Origin: Bacterioplanes sp. | Lineage (GTDB): Bacteria > Pseudomonadota > Gammaproteobacteria > Pseudomonadales > Oceanobacteraceae | Direction: 5' to 3' | DNA length: 61,751 nucleotides | Assembly (NCBI GenBank): GCA_014859445.1 | Contig: JACUUC010000015.1 | Location: forward strand, 1-61,751 | Shown: positions 7,369-16,850 of the stretch, piece after piece | Position numbering within the stretch: the stretch's first letter is position 1 | Layout of the letters: every line of letters begins with the position of its first letter | Translations under genes and position numbers: made by a program | The notes under the pieces: generated by a model | Seen by the model: the letters and a program-made list of their open reading frames with translations, nothing else | Told to the model about the DNA's origin: nothing | Databases searched by the model: none

Positions 7369-10300
7369 TCGTAGTTCAAATTAGGGGCTAGCCAGCGCTC
7401 CATCGTCTCTAAATCCATGCCTTTACGCTCAGCAATGCTGATTACCTGATCCTGATCGACTTTGCCTAGACCGAAGTATTTGGCATCGGGATGTGAGAAG
7501 TACCAGCCACTGACCGACGCAGTTGGGTACATGGCGTAACTTTCGGTTAATGCCACGCCTGTGTGAGCTTCCGCATCCAGCAGTCGGAACAAGGTGCCTT
7601 TTTCCGTGTGATCTGGACAAGCAGGGTAGCCTGGTGCCGGACGAATACCACGATAAGATTCTTTAATTAACTCCTCGTTGCCGAGTTGTTCATCACTGGC
7701 GTAACCCCAAATTTCTTTGCGTACTTTCTCGTGCATGCGTTCGGCAAAGGCTTCGGCAAGGCGATCAGCAAGGGCTTTGATCATGATGCTGTTGTAGTCA
7801 TCCTGATTTGCCTCATAGTCTTTGGCGAGTTCTTCGGCTTCGATGCCTGCCGTCACAACAAAGCCACCGATGTAGTCCGGCACCGTATTTTCGGGAGCAA
7901 CAAAATCGGCCAACGACCAATTCGGTTGGGCATTGGGTTTGTCGGTTTGTTGGCGTAAATGATGAAGTACAGCCAGTTCATTATGCGCTTCATCGAAGAC
8001 CACAATGTCATCGGCGCCGCGTCGTTGTGCCGGCCATAAGCCAATGACTGCACGTGCTTTGAATAATTTCTCATCAACGATGCGTTTCAGCATGGCGCGA
8101 GCTTCTTGATACAAATTTGTGGCGGCTTCACCCACCACTTCATCGTCCAGAATCCGTGGGAATTTACCCGCCAGCTCCCAAGCAAAAAAGAAGGGCGTCC
8201 AATCGATGTAATCGACCAACTCGGCCAGATCAAACGCCTCAAACACCTGCAATCCAAGTTGCTTTGGAACGGGCGGTTGGTAATTATTCCAGTCGCCTTG
8301 ATAGGCATTGGCAATGGCTTGTTCGTAGCTAAGTAATGGCTTGGCTTTGCGGTTGCTGTTGCGAATACGCAGCGCATCGTATTCTTGGCGACACTCGTCA
8401 ATAAACGCGGTTTTGTGCTCTGGTGTCACCAGTCGTTGCGCCACGCCAACGGCGCGAGATGCATCCGCAACATAGATGGCAATGTCGTTTTGGTATTGTG
8501 GTTCGATTTTCACAGCGGTATGCGCTTTGGATGTCGTGGCACCACCAATCATGAGCGGTACGTGGTAGTTGAGTCGTTGCATCTCGCGCGCAACGTGCAC
8601 CATTTCATCCAGTGACGGGGTAATCAAACCTGACAGGCCAATAATGTCGACATTTTCTTCTTTGGCAACTTTTAAGATTTTATCGGCAGGGACCATTACC
8701 CCCAGATCAATCACTTCGAAGTTATTGCATTGCAGTACCACGCCAACGATGTTTTTACCAATGTCGTGCACATCGCCTTTGACCGTGGCCATCAGAATCT
8801 TACCTTGAGTTTCTGACTTGCCGTTCTTCTCGGCTTCAATGTAGGGCAGTAGGTAGGCAACGGCTTGTTTCATTACGCGTGCACTTTTTACCACTTGCGG
8901 CAGGAACATCTTACCGGAACCAAACAAATCACCCACCACGTTCATGCCATCCATGAGCGGGCCTTCAATGACTTCGATCGGGCGTGCAAAGCCATGACGA
9001 GCTTCTTCGGTATCTTCTTCAACGTAGGTGTTGATGCCTTTTACCAGTGCGTGTGTTAAACGCTCTCGTACGGGAAGCATGCGCCATTCTTCTGTTTCTT
9101 TTTCTTGTACACTGCCGTCACCACGGTATTTTTCGGCAATTTCCAGCATGCGATCGGTGCCATCGGGGCGTCGATTCAGAATGACGTCTTCAACGCGCTC
9201 TTTGAGTTCGGCTGGCAAGTCGTCGTACACGGCGAGCTGGCCCGCGTTGACAATGCCCATGCTCATACCATTGCGAATGGCGTGATATAAAAAGACCGAG
9301 TGGATGGCTTCTCGTACCGGTTCGTTGCCACGGAATGAGAATGACACGTTGGATACCCCGCCAGAAATTTTGGCATGAGGAAGGTTGTCGGTGATGTATT
9401 TGCAGCTATTGATAAAATCAACGGCGTAATTGTTGTGCTCATCAATCCCGGTTGCGACCGCAAAAATATTGGGGTCGAAAATAATGTCTTCGGGCGGAAA
9501 TCCAACTTTATCCACCAGTACGCGATAGGATCGTTCACATATTTCGTTTTTGCGTGCTTCGGTGTCCGCTTGGCCTTGTTCATCGAACGCCATCACCACG
9601 ACCGCCGCGCCATAGCGTAAACAGCATTTGGCTTTGTCGATGAACTCTTGTTCGCCTTCTTTGAGGCTAATGGAGTTCACAATGGCTTTGCCCTGAATGC
9701 ATTTCAAGCCGGCTTCAATGATCTCCCATTTGGACGAATCAACCATGATGGGGACGCGAGCAATATCGGGTTCGGAGGCGATGAGGTTGAGATAACGTAC
9801 CATGGCGGCCTGCGAATCCAGCATGCCTTCGTCCATATTGATGTCGATGATTTGTGCACCGTTCTCAACTTGTTCGCGGCAAATTGCAAGCGCCTCATCG
9901 TATTGTTCTTCGATGATTAAGCGTTTGAAGCGAGCTGACCCCGTCACGTTGGCGCGCTCGCCAACGTTTACAAAAAGGCTGTTTTCATCAAAATTGAACG
10001 GCTCTAGCCCTGATAAGCGACAAGCCGGTGCGATGTCTGGGACAATTCGTGGTGTGTATTTGGCAACGGCGTCTGCGATGGCCTTGATGTGGGCGGGTGT
10101 GGTGCCGCAGCAGCCACCGATGATGTTTAAAAAGCCACTGGCGGCAAAGTCTTCGACAATGATGGCCATCTCAGCTGCGCTTTGATCGTATTCCCCAAAC
10201 TCGTTGGGTAGGCCAGCGTTGGGGTGCGCAGACACCAGTGTGTTGGCTTTTTTGGATAACTCTTCAACGTAAGGTCGCAGTTCTTCGGCGCCCAACGCGC

Positions 10301-11066
10301 AGTTCAAACCAATGGATAAGGGCTTGGCGTGTGCGACGGAGTTCCAGAAAGCCTCGGTTGTTTGGCCCGATAAGGTTCGTCCGCTGGCATCGGTAATGGT
10401 GCCAGAAATCATGATGGGTAACGTTTCGCCACGCGCTTCAAACACCCCTTGCACAGCATAGATCGCCGCTTTCGCATTGAGCGTATCGAACACGGTTTCG
10501 ATCAGAATCAGATCAGCACCGCCGTCCATCAAGCCATGTGTGGCCTCTTCGTATTCCTCTACCAGCTGGTCAAAGGTGATGGCTCGATAACCCGGATCGT
10601 TCACATCTGGGGATAATGAGGTGGTTTTGCTGGTTGGCCCTAGCACGCCTGCTACGTAACGCGGAATACCGGTTTCTGCTTCGATGTCGTCGGCGACTCG
10701 GCGGGCAAGGGCTGCGGCTTCGCGATTTAACTCAGGAACAATGTGCTCCAATTCGTAATCCGCTTGCGAAACACGAGTTGCATTGAACGTATTGGTTTCG
10801 ACAATGTCAGCTCCCGCCAAAAAGTACTGGCGATGAATGCCAGCAATGATGTCGGGCTGAGTCAGTGCCAACAGATCATTGTTGCCCTTGAGGTCGCAAT
10901 GGAAGTCGGCAAAGCGCGCGCCACGATAATCCTTTTCTTCCAGTTGATGCGATTGGATGAGCGTACCCATGCCGCCATCCAAAATATGAATGCGATGTTT
11001 TAAATTGGCATGTAAACGAGCAATACGTTGCTGGCGAGCGTGATTTGGCGGTGTGCTGTGGCTCAT
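7362..11066 (-). CDS. metH: Cobalamin-dependent methionine synthase
   Basis: A full-length 1234-residue MetH that transfers a methyl group from 5-methyl-tetrahydrofolate to homocysteine via methylcobalamin. All four modules are present. The homocysteine domain has zinc cysteines in GLNCALG and GGCCGTTP (about residue 320). The pterin domain contains [18 protein letters not shown]. The cap and B12-binding domain contains [19 protein letters not shown], whose histidine is the lower axial cobalt ligand. The C-terminal activation domain contains the SAM-binding [18 protein letters not shown]. It is monocistronic and diverges from nfuA. I found no cobalamin or SAM riboswitch in its short leader. 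Confidence 0.98.
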   Translation of the reverse strand: MSHSTPPNHARQQRIARLHANLKHRIHILDGGMGTLIQSHQLEEKDYRGARFADFHCDLKGNNDLLALTQPDIIAGIHRQYFLAGADIVETNTFNATRVSQADYELEHIVPELNREAAALARRVADDIEAETGIPRYVAGVLGPTSKTTSLSPDVNDPGYRAITFDQLVEEYEEATHGLMDGGADLILIETVFDTLNAKAAIYAVQGVFEARGETLPIMISGTITDASGRTLSGQTTEAFWNSVAHAKPLSIGLNCALGAEELRPYVEELSKKANTLVSAHPNAGLPNEFGEYDQSAAEMAIIVEDFAASGFLNIIGGCCGTTPAHIKAIADAVAKYTPRIVPDIAPACRLSGLEPFNFDENSLFVNVGERANVTGSARFKRLIIEEQYDEALAICREQVENGAQIIDINMDEGMLDSQAAMVRYLNLIASEPDIARVPIMVDSSKWEIIEAGLKCIQGKAIVNSISLKEGEQEFIDKAKCCLRYGAAVVVMAFDEQGQADTEARKNEICERSYRVLVDKVGFPPEDIIFDPNIFAVATGIDEHNNYAVDFINSCKYITDNLPHAKISGGVSNVSFSFRGNEPVREAIHSVFLYHAIRNGMSMGIVNAGQLAVYDDLPAELKERVEDVILNRRPDGTDRMLEIAEKYRGDGSVQEKETEEWRMLPVRERLTHALVKGINTYVEEDTEEARHGFARPIEVIEGPLMDGMNVVGDLFGSGKMFLPQVVKSARVMKQAVAYLLPYIEAEKNGKSETQGKILMATVKGDVHDIGKNIVGVVLQCNNFEVIDLGVMVPADKILKVAKEENVDIIGLSGLITPSLDEMVHVAREMQRLNYHVPLMIGGATTSKAHTAVKIEPQYQNDIAIYVADASRAVGVAQRLVTPEHKTAFIDECRQEYDALRIRNSNRKAKPLLSYEQAIANAYQGDWNNYQPPVPKQLGLQVFEAFDLAELVDYIDWTPFFFAWELAGKFPRILDDEVVGEAATNLYQEARAMLKRIVDEKLFKARAVIGLWPAQRRGADDIVVFDEAHNELAVLHHLRQQTDKPNAQPNWSLADFVAPENTVPDYIGGFVVTAGIEAEELAKDYEANQDDYNSIMIKALADRLAEAFAERMHEKVRKEIWGYASDEQLGNEELIKESYRGIRPAPGYPACPDHTEKGTLFRLLDAEAHTGVALTESYAMYPTASVSGWYFSHPDAKYFGLGKVDQDQVISIAERKGMDLETMERWLAPNLNYDR

Positions 11067-11106
11067 ACGACCCCGAAACCTTAGAAGCTAGTAAAAATGG
11101 GGCAGA

Positions 11107-11135
11107 ATTATAGCAGGCTTGATGGGTGTTGTCTT
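11107..11135 (-). promoter_or_regulatory. metH promoter with extended -10
   Basis: On the minus strand a perfect TATAAT (11107-11112) is preceded by TGC, an extended -10 element. A weak -35, AAGACA (11130-11135), stands 17 bp upstream. Transcription would start about 30-35 nt before the metH ATG, leaving no room for a riboswitch. Confidence 0.65.
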
Positions 11136-11172
11136 AGTGTACCGCTATTAACCAACTATTTTACTTGGGTAT

Positions 11173-11200
11173 TTCACTGGCGCTCGGGATTCGTTAGAAT
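11173..11200 (+). promoter_or_regulatory. nfuA promoter
   Basis: TTCACT (11173-11178) and TAGAAT (11195-11200) are spaced 16 bp apart and lie 24 bp upstream of the nfuA ATG. The short leader contains only the ribosome-binding site AGAGGTG. Confidence 0.5.
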
Positions 11201-11224
11201 GAGCACGAACTTTAGAGGTGACCC

Positions 11225-11815
11225 ATGACAATGTATGTAAACATCACACCCGATGCAGAAGAGTATTTGGCACAATTGCTGGACAAGCAGCAGGTGGAAG
11301 GGATGTCTGTTCGTATCTTTATCACGCAACCCGGTACGAAATACGCGGAAACCTGTTTGGCTTACTGTCGTCCAGAAGAAGTAGGCACGCATGACGAATT
11401 ACAGGCAATGGATAAATTGCGTGTGTATGTGGATGCCATGAGCATTCCCTATTTGGAAGAATCGATCATTGATTTTGCCAAAGACAGAATGGGTGGTCAG
11501 CTCACCATCAAAGCCCCAAACGCGAAAATGCCAAAGGTGTCGTCGGATAGCCCAGTGCAAGAACGCATCAATTACTTATTGTATACGGAAATCAATCCGG
11601 GGCTTGCTTCTCATGGCGGGGAAGTGAGCTTGGTCGAATTCACCGAAGAGGGAATCGCTGTACTGAAGTTTGGTGGCGGCTGCCAAGGTTGCAGTGCGGT
11701 CGACATGACCTTAAAGGATGGCGTAGAAGCAACATTGGTCGCCAAAATACCGGAATGCCAGGGTGTTCGTGATGTCACCGATCATTCGGATGCCGAGAAT
11801 GCGTATTTTAAGTAA
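11225..11815 (+). CDS. nfuA: NfuA iron-sulfur cluster carrier
   Basis: A 196-residue Fe-S carrier that receives [4Fe-4S] clusters and passes them to target apoproteins, especially under oxidative stress or iron starvation. The N-terminal half is a degenerate A-type carrier domain used for target recognition. The C-terminal Nfu domain keeps the cluster-binding motif GGCQGCS (Cys153, Cys156) that bridges a dimer. The length is close to E. coli NfuA (191). The gene is monocistronic with its own promoter and ends at a hairpin shared with the convergent PilZ gene. Confidence 0.96.
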   Translation: MTMYVNITPDAEEYLAQLLDKQQVEGMSVRIFITQPGTKYAETCLAYCRPEEVGTHDELQAMDKLRVYVDAMSIPYLEESIIDFAKDRMGGQLTIKAPNAKMPKVSSDSPVQERINYLLYTEINPGLASHGGEVSLVEFTEEGIAVLKFGGGCQGCSAVDMTLKDGVEATLVAKIPECQGVRDVTDHSDAENAYFK

Positions 11816-11869
11816 GTCGAGCGTGTCTTGTCGTGCTTGAGCATATCTCGGGATCAGAGTAGGTCGGAG

Positions 11870-11898
11870 TGGCTAATTCTGTCTGTTTGAATTAGCCA
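11870..11898. terminator. Hairpin between nfuA and the PilZ gene
   Basis: A perfect 10-bp inverted repeat (11870-11879 with 11889-11898, loop of 9) lies between two convergent genes. It lacks a strong T-run on either side, so its termination efficiency is uncertain. Confidence 0.5.
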
Positions 11899-11905
11899 TT
11901 CATGA

Positions 11906-12214
11906 TCAATCATTCATGAACTCTACGATTTGCAGGCCGATACGGAATTGTGTGTCATTTTCTTGCTGTACGCGTCGTACATTGACTTTCGCGGCAAGCG
12001 GTGCGCTCGGGCCACCCGCGCTGTCGATAACCAATTTTGCGGTGATCCCTTCCATGACAGGTTCTGGACTAATCAGCTGAGCACCACTGCTACTGAGATC
12101 CAAACAAACAAGAGCAATGTGACTGCCATCGGGTAATGTCAGTGTTGCTGGTGCGCTCACTTGCATTCTTATGTAATCACGCTTTTCCTGATAATTTCGG
12201 GATAATGTGCTCAT
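11906..12214 (-). CDS. Single-domain PilZ protein
   Basis: A 102-residue PilZ-domain protein. The c-di-GMP binding residues are both visible: an R-x3-R pair in KRDYIRM near residue 12, and the D-x-S-x2-G motif as DLSSSGAQL near residue 39. It should bind cyclic di-GMP and act as a small receptor that docks on a partner protein. An AAGGAG site precedes the ATG. It diverges from the response-regulator/STAS pair across 221 bp. In Pseudomonas, HsbA-type STAS proteins also feed into c-di-GMP control, so a functional link is plausible but inferred. Confidence 0.9.
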   Translation of the reverse strand: MSTLSRNYQEKRDYIRMQVSAPATLTLPDGSHIALVCLDLSSSGAQLISPEPVMEGITAKLVIDSAGGPSAPLAAKVNVRRVQQENDTQFRIGLQIVEFMND

Positions 12215-12435
12215 GAAGTTTCTCCTTGTGCGATGACCTCATGCTAGCACTCGTGTCTGAAAAGTGTACATTGAGAATAATTCAGCTTGCAGTCCATGGA
12301 GTTGGATATTTTTCAATCAAATTCTCGGCAAATGTGGTGAGTTTGTGCTTTATGACGTTCAAGTGACGAAACCATATTGCAAGCGTTCGCCGTTGCGGGT
12401 AGTGTTCGCCCATTGTCATGTGCTTGGAGTGTCAA

Positions 12436-13608
12436 ATGACCGCTAACGTGCTGGTCATTGATCAAGAATCATTACTGCGGGAAGAGCTCGTTAGCTTTTT
12501 ATCGCAAGCAGGGTTTACTGTTGCAGCATCCGACGCGTCGGCTGAGGTTTTGTTGCGCTTGGCTGCCGGTTCTGTCGATGCCGTTATTTGTGATTTAGCG
12601 CTTGTTCGCTCTCAGTCTATGGATTTGCTGCATCACATACAGTCTCATTATCCGCACCTGCCGGTGTTGGTTATGTCATCAAATACCGATTCACAGGCCA
12701 TTTTGTTCGCGTTACGCCATGGCGCTGATGATTATCTGCTCAAACCCATTGCTGATTACGAAGTGCTTCTTCTGGCTTTAAATAAAGCGCTCGAGCGCGC
12801 TCGGCTAGTGGTTGAGAACGAGGCCTATCGGGATTATTTAGAAAAAACCAATCGAGAGCTTAAGCATCACCTTGATGAATTGCACGCCGATCAACTGGCT
12901 GGTCGTCATGCGCAACTGCGCATGCTGCCGGAAACACTGCTTAAAGAGTCCGTCGTCTGTAAGCATCGCTTGATTCCTTCATTGCTGCTAAGTGGCGATT
13001 TTCTCGATTACTTTGAGTACGATGATGACCATTTGGCGTTTTATATTGCCGATGTGTCAGGCCATGGGGCGTCATCTGCGTTCGTCACTGTATTGCTCAA
13101 GAATGTGACCTATCGTTTAAAACGCAATTTTCGTCGTGGTTCGAGTGAGGAATTAATTCATCCTTCGCAGGTTTTGGCTCGAATCAGCAGTGAGTTGTTT
13201 GCGTCTGAGCTTGATAAGCATGTCACCATGATATACGGCATTTTGAATACCCGAACTCGTGAATTGCATTACAGCGTGGGCGGGCATTTTCCAATGCCAA
13301 TTTTGGTGAGTGATGGTGAGGCCAAATACCTTGAAGGGCGAGGGATGCCGGTCGGGTTATTCAGTCAGGCTGTTTATCAAGATTACAGCTTACAGTTGCC
13401 GGGGGCCTTTGCGTTGTGGCTGTTCTCAGATGGCATACTTGAAATTATGCCCGATGCAACCTTGAATGAGAAAGAACAGAGATTGTTGCAGTTGGTGCGA
13501 GACAGTCATGGCAGTATTGATATATTGAGTCAGCTGCTGTTGATTGATGATCGTGATGAAGTTCCGGATGATATTGCCATGACGGTGATTAAACGAGGTG
13601 AAGTATGA
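12436..13608 (+). CDS. Response regulator with PP2C (SpoIIE-type) phosphatase output
   Basis: A 390-residue protein. The start at 12436 is set by GGAG 6 nt upstream. Residues 1-125 are a receiver domain (phospho-acceptor Asp53 in ICDLAL, Lys103 in LLKP), followed by a helical linker. From about 175 a PP2C/SpoIIE phosphatase has its metal aspartates in SGDF (188), ADVSGHG (206), SDGI (332) and PDD (378/379). This is the core of HsbR of P. aeruginosa and CrsR of Shewanella, which dephosphorylate a STAS partner, but the C-terminal kinase domain of those proteins is missing. Oddity: the acidic pair of the receiver reads Asp9-Gln10. The stop overlaps the STAS start as ATGA. Confidence 0.88.
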   Translation: MTANVLVIDQESLLREELVSFLSQAGFTVAASDASAEVLLRLAAGSVDAVICDLALVRSQSMDLLHHIQSHYPHLPVLVMSSNTDSQAILFALRHGADDYLLKPIADYEVLLLALNKALERARLVVENEAYRDYLEKTNRELKHHLDELHADQLAGRHAQLRMLPETLLKESVVCKHRLIPSLLLSGDFLDYFEYDDDHLAFYIADVSGHGASSAFVTVLLKNVTYRLKRNFRRGSSEELIHPSQVLARISSELFASELDKHVTMIYGILNTRTRELHYSVGGHFPMPILVSDGEAKYLEGRGMPVGLFSQAVYQDYSLQLPGAFALWLFSDGILEIMPDATLNEKEQRLLQLVRDSHGSIDILSQLLLIDDRDEVPDDIAMTVIKRGEV

Positions 13609-14114
13609 CGTCGGGTGAGGTGTTTGCGGCCTTTGTAAATGGGGTCCATGTTCTTCGACTGACCGGTGATGTGCGTTTGAATTTGTGTTCGGCGTTTGAG
13701 CATTACCTCGATGAGATTTTGGAGCGATCCGACTTTACCAATGTGGTGATTGATTTGTCGGATGCGCAAGGAGTGGACAGTACCACGCTTGGGCAAATTG
13801 CTAAGGTCGCGATTATTTGTCGAGAGCGTTTTGATATCACACCGACGATTGCCAGTCCTAATCCGAGTATTACACGCATCTTATTGAGTATGGGATTTGA
13901 TCAGGTTTTCCATATTGTCGATCAGGCATTTACTACCGACGTTGAATTTGACCGCTGGGTCGCTGGTAGTGTGGATCAAGAAGAAGCGCGAGAACAGGTG
14001 ATCGCTGCACATAAAGTATTAATGAGCATGAATGATGCAAACGCGAATACGTTTAAAGCGTTGGTGGATTCTTTAGAAGCGGATCGCCCCGATCGCTATA
14101 AGCGCATGCTATGA
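13605..14114 (+). CDS. STAS-domain anti-sigma-factor antagonist, HsbA-like
   Basis: A 169-residue protein with a STAS domain in the first ~110 residues. The phospho-acceptor serine is Ser59 in GVDSTTLG, following VVIDLSDAQ. A helical tail follows, ending in a charged region. This resembles HsbA and CrsA, whose phosphorylation state decides whether they bind an anti-sigma factor or other partners. The upstream phosphatase gene overlaps it by 4 bp, so the pair is a two-gene partner switch. A matching kinase is not encoded in the window and must come from elsewhere. gpsA follows after 22 bp, possibly on the same transcript. Confidence 0.86.
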   Translation: MTSGEVFAAFVNGVHVLRLTGDVRLNLCSAFEHYLDEILERSDFTNVVIDLSDAQGVDSTTLGQIAKVAIICRERFDITPTIASPNPSITRILLSMGFDQVFHIVDQAFTTDVEFDRWVAGSVDQEEAREQVIAAHKVLMSMNDANANTFKALVDSLEADRPDRYKRML

Positions 14115-14136
14115 ACTCATGAATCAAGGAGATAAT

Positions 14137-15162
14137 GTGTCTATTCGTACCGCAGCAGTGATTGGTGGTGGTAGTTTTGGCACCGTGGTGGCCAATATTC
14201 TTGCTGATAACGATATCGATACTGTCCAGTGGATGCGCAATGCGGATACCGCTCAAGCAATCAATGAACAGCATGAAAACTCACAGTATCTGCCGGGTGT
14301 TCAGCTAAATTCTGCGTTACGCGCCAGTACCGACTTGTTGGATTCTGTTCGTAACGCGGATGTTATTTTTGTCTCGGTTCCTAGTCAGTTTGTGCGAGAG
14401 GTTGTGTCGTCGTTTGCGGCGACATTGAACCCCGATCAAGCATTGGTCAGTACCACAAAGGGCATTGAGCCTGATCGTTTTTTAATGATGAGTCAGGTGT
14501 TGCGAGAGTTATGTCCAAATAACCCAGTGGGGGTTTTGAGTGGCCCCAATCTTGCGAAAGAAATTGCCAGACGCGAGCTTGCGGCCACTGTAATTGCTAG
14601 TGAAAACAGTGATTTACGTAGAAATGTTCAAGAAGGTTTGAGCTGCTCCTATTTTCGTGTATACGCCTCGAATGATTTGTATGGTGTTGAACTCAGTGGC
14701 GCCTTAAAAAACATTTATGCCATCGTCTCTGGCTTTGTAGCAGCCTTGGGCATGGGTGAAAACAGCAAGAGTATGATCATTACGCGCTCGCTAGCTGAGA
14801 TGAGTCGATTTGCGGTGGCGCTTGGCGCCAATCCGTTAACCTTTATGGGATTGGCTGGGGTGGGCGATTTGGTCGTCACCTGCATGTCACCTCTCAGTCG
14901 TAACTATCGTGTTGGCTTTGCGATTGGTTCGGGCAAAACGTTAGAGCAGGCCATTGATGAGTTAGGTGAAGTGGCTGAAGGTGTGAATACCTTGCGCTAT
15001 GTCAGGGAAAAATCGGTGGAATTAGGTATTTATATGCCCCTAGTGATGGGCGCGTATGAAATCTTATTTCATGGTGCTGATCCCAAACACGTCGCGCAAG
15101 GATTAATGACGGGAGAGCACGCTTCTGATGTGGAGTTTTCGTTACCGAAACATGAAATTTAA
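14137..15162 (+). CDS. gpsA: NAD(P)-dependent glycerol-3-phosphate dehydrogenase
   Basis: A 341-residue GpsA that reduces dihydroxyacetone phosphate to sn-glycerol-3-phosphate, the backbone precursor for phospholipids. I prefer the GTG at 14137, 5 nt after a strong AAGGAG; an ATG at 14119 lies upstream of that site. The dinucleotide fold begins IGGGSFGTVVANILADN. The substrate/catalytic signature is seen in STTKGIEPD, LSGPNLAKEIA and GALKNIYAIVSGF, whose lysine is catalytic. The C-terminal GLAGVGDLVVTCMSPLSRN is typical. Length and motif order are normal. Confidence 0.97.
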   Translation: MSIRTAAVIGGGSFGTVVANILADNDIDTVQWMRNADTAQAINEQHENSQYLPGVQLNSALRASTDLLDSVRNADVIFVSVPSQFVREVVSSFAATLNPDQALVSTTKGIEPDRFLMMSQVLRELCPNNPVGVLSGPNLAKEIARRELAATVIASENSDLRRNVQEGLSCSYFRVYASNDLYGVELSGALKNIYAIVSGFVAALGMGENSKSMIITRSLAEMSRFAVALGANPLTFMGLAGVGDLVVTCMSPLSRNYRVGFAIGSGKTLEQAIDELGEVAEGVNTLRYVREKSVELGIYMPLVMGAYEILFHGADPKHVAQGLMTGEHASDVEFSLPKHEI

Positions 15163-15183
15163 TGACTATTTGGGTAGGTATTC

Positions 15184-15486
15184 ATGACGGATTTTAAAAC
15201 GTCGGCTACATCCGATGCGTTTTGGCTAAAAACACTGTACGTCATCGGTTTTTTCCTGGTGTTCCGCATTATGGATGTGGTGTTGCTGTTGTTGACTGTG
15301 ACACAGTGGATTTTCCAACTGTTAACGGGGGCTGCCAATCCGGCTCTCGTTCGCTTTGGATTGGGCCTATCACTGTTCTTGGCGCAAATAACGCGCTTTT
15401 TAAGTGGTGCGACGGAAGAGAAACCGTTTCCGTTTCAAGATTGGCCGTCGTCTACTCCGGAGTCGGAGGCCAATGCGACTGAGTGA
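15184..15486 (+). CDS. DUF4389 small membrane protein
   Basis: A 100-residue protein with two hydrophobic helices, VIGFFLVFRIMDVVLLLLTV and an amphipathic second one around LVRFGLGLSLFLAQI. Its C-terminus is acidic and Pro/Ser-rich, with PFPFQDWP. This pattern fits DUF4389 inner-membrane proteins, whose function is unknown. It lies between gpsA (21 bp upstream) and sixA (4-bp GTGA overlap), so it is probably translated with sixA. Confidence 0.8.
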   Translation: MTDFKTSATSDAFWLKTLYVIGFFLVFRIMDVVLLLLTVTQWIFQLLTGAANPALVRFGLGLSLFLAQITRFLSGATEEKPFPFQDWPSSTPESEANATE

Positions 15487-15956
15487 GGCTCGCATTGAGA
15501 ATAGCTATTATACGCCATGGTGCTGCGCATTATGGTCAGGATTTAGATCATACACGCCCGCTAACTGAACAAGGGCAGGAGCAGGCATCACGGCTGGCCC
15601 AGTGGCTGGCAAACAACGGCTGGCAAAGTGCAGAATTGGTAGCAAGCCCTTTTCTGCGCGCCCAGCAAACCGCACAAGCAATTGCCGAGGCATTGCCGTT
15701 AACACGGCAAACGCAGTCGTTATTGCAACCCGATGGGCAGCCGAATGAGGTTATTGACTGGCTTGTCTTGCGGCAAACCGATCGCATTTTAGTATCGCAT
15801 TTACCCTTGGTGGGGCGCTTGGCATCGTTACTGGTCGACGGTCAGGTATATGATCAGCCATGGTCTCCAGCAGAGTGCTGGGTATTGGAAGGAGATGTTG
15901 CTGCATCCGGTTGTATGTCCGTAGTGGATGTCTGGTATCCTGCATTAGAAGAATAA
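15483..15956 (+). CDS. sixA: SixA-type phosphohistidine phosphatase
   Basis: A 157-residue histidine-phosphatase-superfamily protein with the catalytic RHG motif in IAIIRHGAAH near residue 11 and the second-site residues in SPFLRAQQTA and LVSHLPLVGRL. SixA removes phosphate from histidine residues, in E. coli from ArcB and the nitrogen phosphotransferase protein NPr. The start is a GTG at 15483 that overlaps the stop of the previous gene; a TTG at 15495 is an alternative. Size and motif spacing fit SixA rather than phosphoglycerate mutases. No phosphorelay partner is adjacent. Confidence 0.88.
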   Translation: MRLALRIAIIRHGAAHYGQDLDHTRPLTEQGQEQASRLAQWLANNGWQSAELVASPFLRAQQTAQAIAEALPLTRQTQSLLQPDGQPNEVIDWLVLRQTDRILVSHLPLVGRLASLLVDGQVYDQPWSPAECWVLEGDVAASGCMSVVDVWYPALEE

Positions 15957-15974
15957 TGCAGGAGTGTCTGGCGC

Positions 15975-16850
15975 ATGTCGGAATTTTCTACGCCTCAGCG
16001 GCGAGTCTTTCAATGTATACACGGTGACGTCGTTGCATTGACATGGGGGTGTTCAGACGACCCCTGCTTATTAATGCTGCATGGCTGGCTTGATAATGCC
16101 GCCAGCTTTGCATCATTAGCGCCATTACTCTCAACGCATTATGTGGTGGCACTGGATTTGCCAGGGCATGGCGAATCCATGCCTTTACTCCCCGGTGCCA
16201 GCTATTACATTTGGGATTACATGGATGTTCTGTACCAAGTCATTGCTCAATTGTCAGGCCCCGTTACGTTGCTCGGTCACTCGATGGGGGGCGTTTCAGC
16301 CTTGCTATACGCTGCTACCTTTCCAGATCGAATCAGCCGCCTGATTTTGTTGGATTCTCTTGGGCCGTTTGTCAATCAAGCCGATCAGGCTCCATCACAG
16401 CTGCGCAAAGGGGTTGAACAAGCATTACGGCGACATCAAAAGCGCGATGACAGTGGCATTATTTATCCCACTTTAGCCGCAGCAGTGCATGCGCGTCAGC
16501 AGGTGGATGCGCGCCTGCAAGCCCATGAAATTGAAGCGATGGTGGCACGTAATCTGCGAACGGTTAACGGTGGTTTGGCATGGCGAACCGATCCTCGATT
16601 ACGTGACGCTTCTAAGTTACGGATGACAGAGCCGATGGTACGTGCGTTTTTGCAACAGGTTGTGCAGCCGTGTTTGTTACTAAGAGCAGAGCACAGTATT
16701 ATTCCATCAGATTGGTTTGAGCAGCGATCGTTGTGCTTACGCAACGCTCGCACACAAACCATTGCAGGTCACCATCACTTTCATCTGCAAGCGCAGTCAC
16801 TGCCGTCATTGAGTGTTGCCGTAAAGGACTTTTTGAATGCGGTTGAGTAG
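15975..16850 (+). CDS. Alpha/beta hydrolase
   Basis: A 291-residue alpha/beta-hydrolase-fold enzyme. The oxyanion region is in LHGWLDNAASF, the nucleophile elbow is GHSMGG (about residue 100), and the catalytic histidine is in AGHHHFHLQ near residue 265. It belongs to the esterase/epoxide-hydrolase-like group often called serine hydrolase-like proteins. There is no signal peptide. The substrate cannot be predicted. AGGAG lies 10 nt before the ATG, and its 3' end overlaps the next gene by 14 bp. Confidence 0.88.
   Translation: MSEFSTPQRRVFQCIHGDVVALTWGCSDDPCLLMLHGWLDNAASFASLAPLLSTHYVVALDLPGHGESMPLLPGASYYIWDYMDVLYQVIAQLSGPVTLLGHSMGGVSALLYAATFPDRISRLILLDSLGPFVNQADQAPSQLRKGVEQALRRHQKRDDSGIIYPTLAAAVHARQQVDARLQAHEIEAMVARNLRTVNGGLAWRTDPRLRDASKLRMTEPMVRAFLQQVVQPCLLLRAEHSIIPSDWFEQRSLCLRNARTQTIAGHHHFHLQAQSLPSLSVAVKDFLNAVE

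Noticed and set aside
11067-11224. Possible cobalamin or SAM riboswitch before metH
   Set aside because: The promoter leaves a leader of about 30-35 nt, and no B12-box or SAM-aptamer-like helices are seen.
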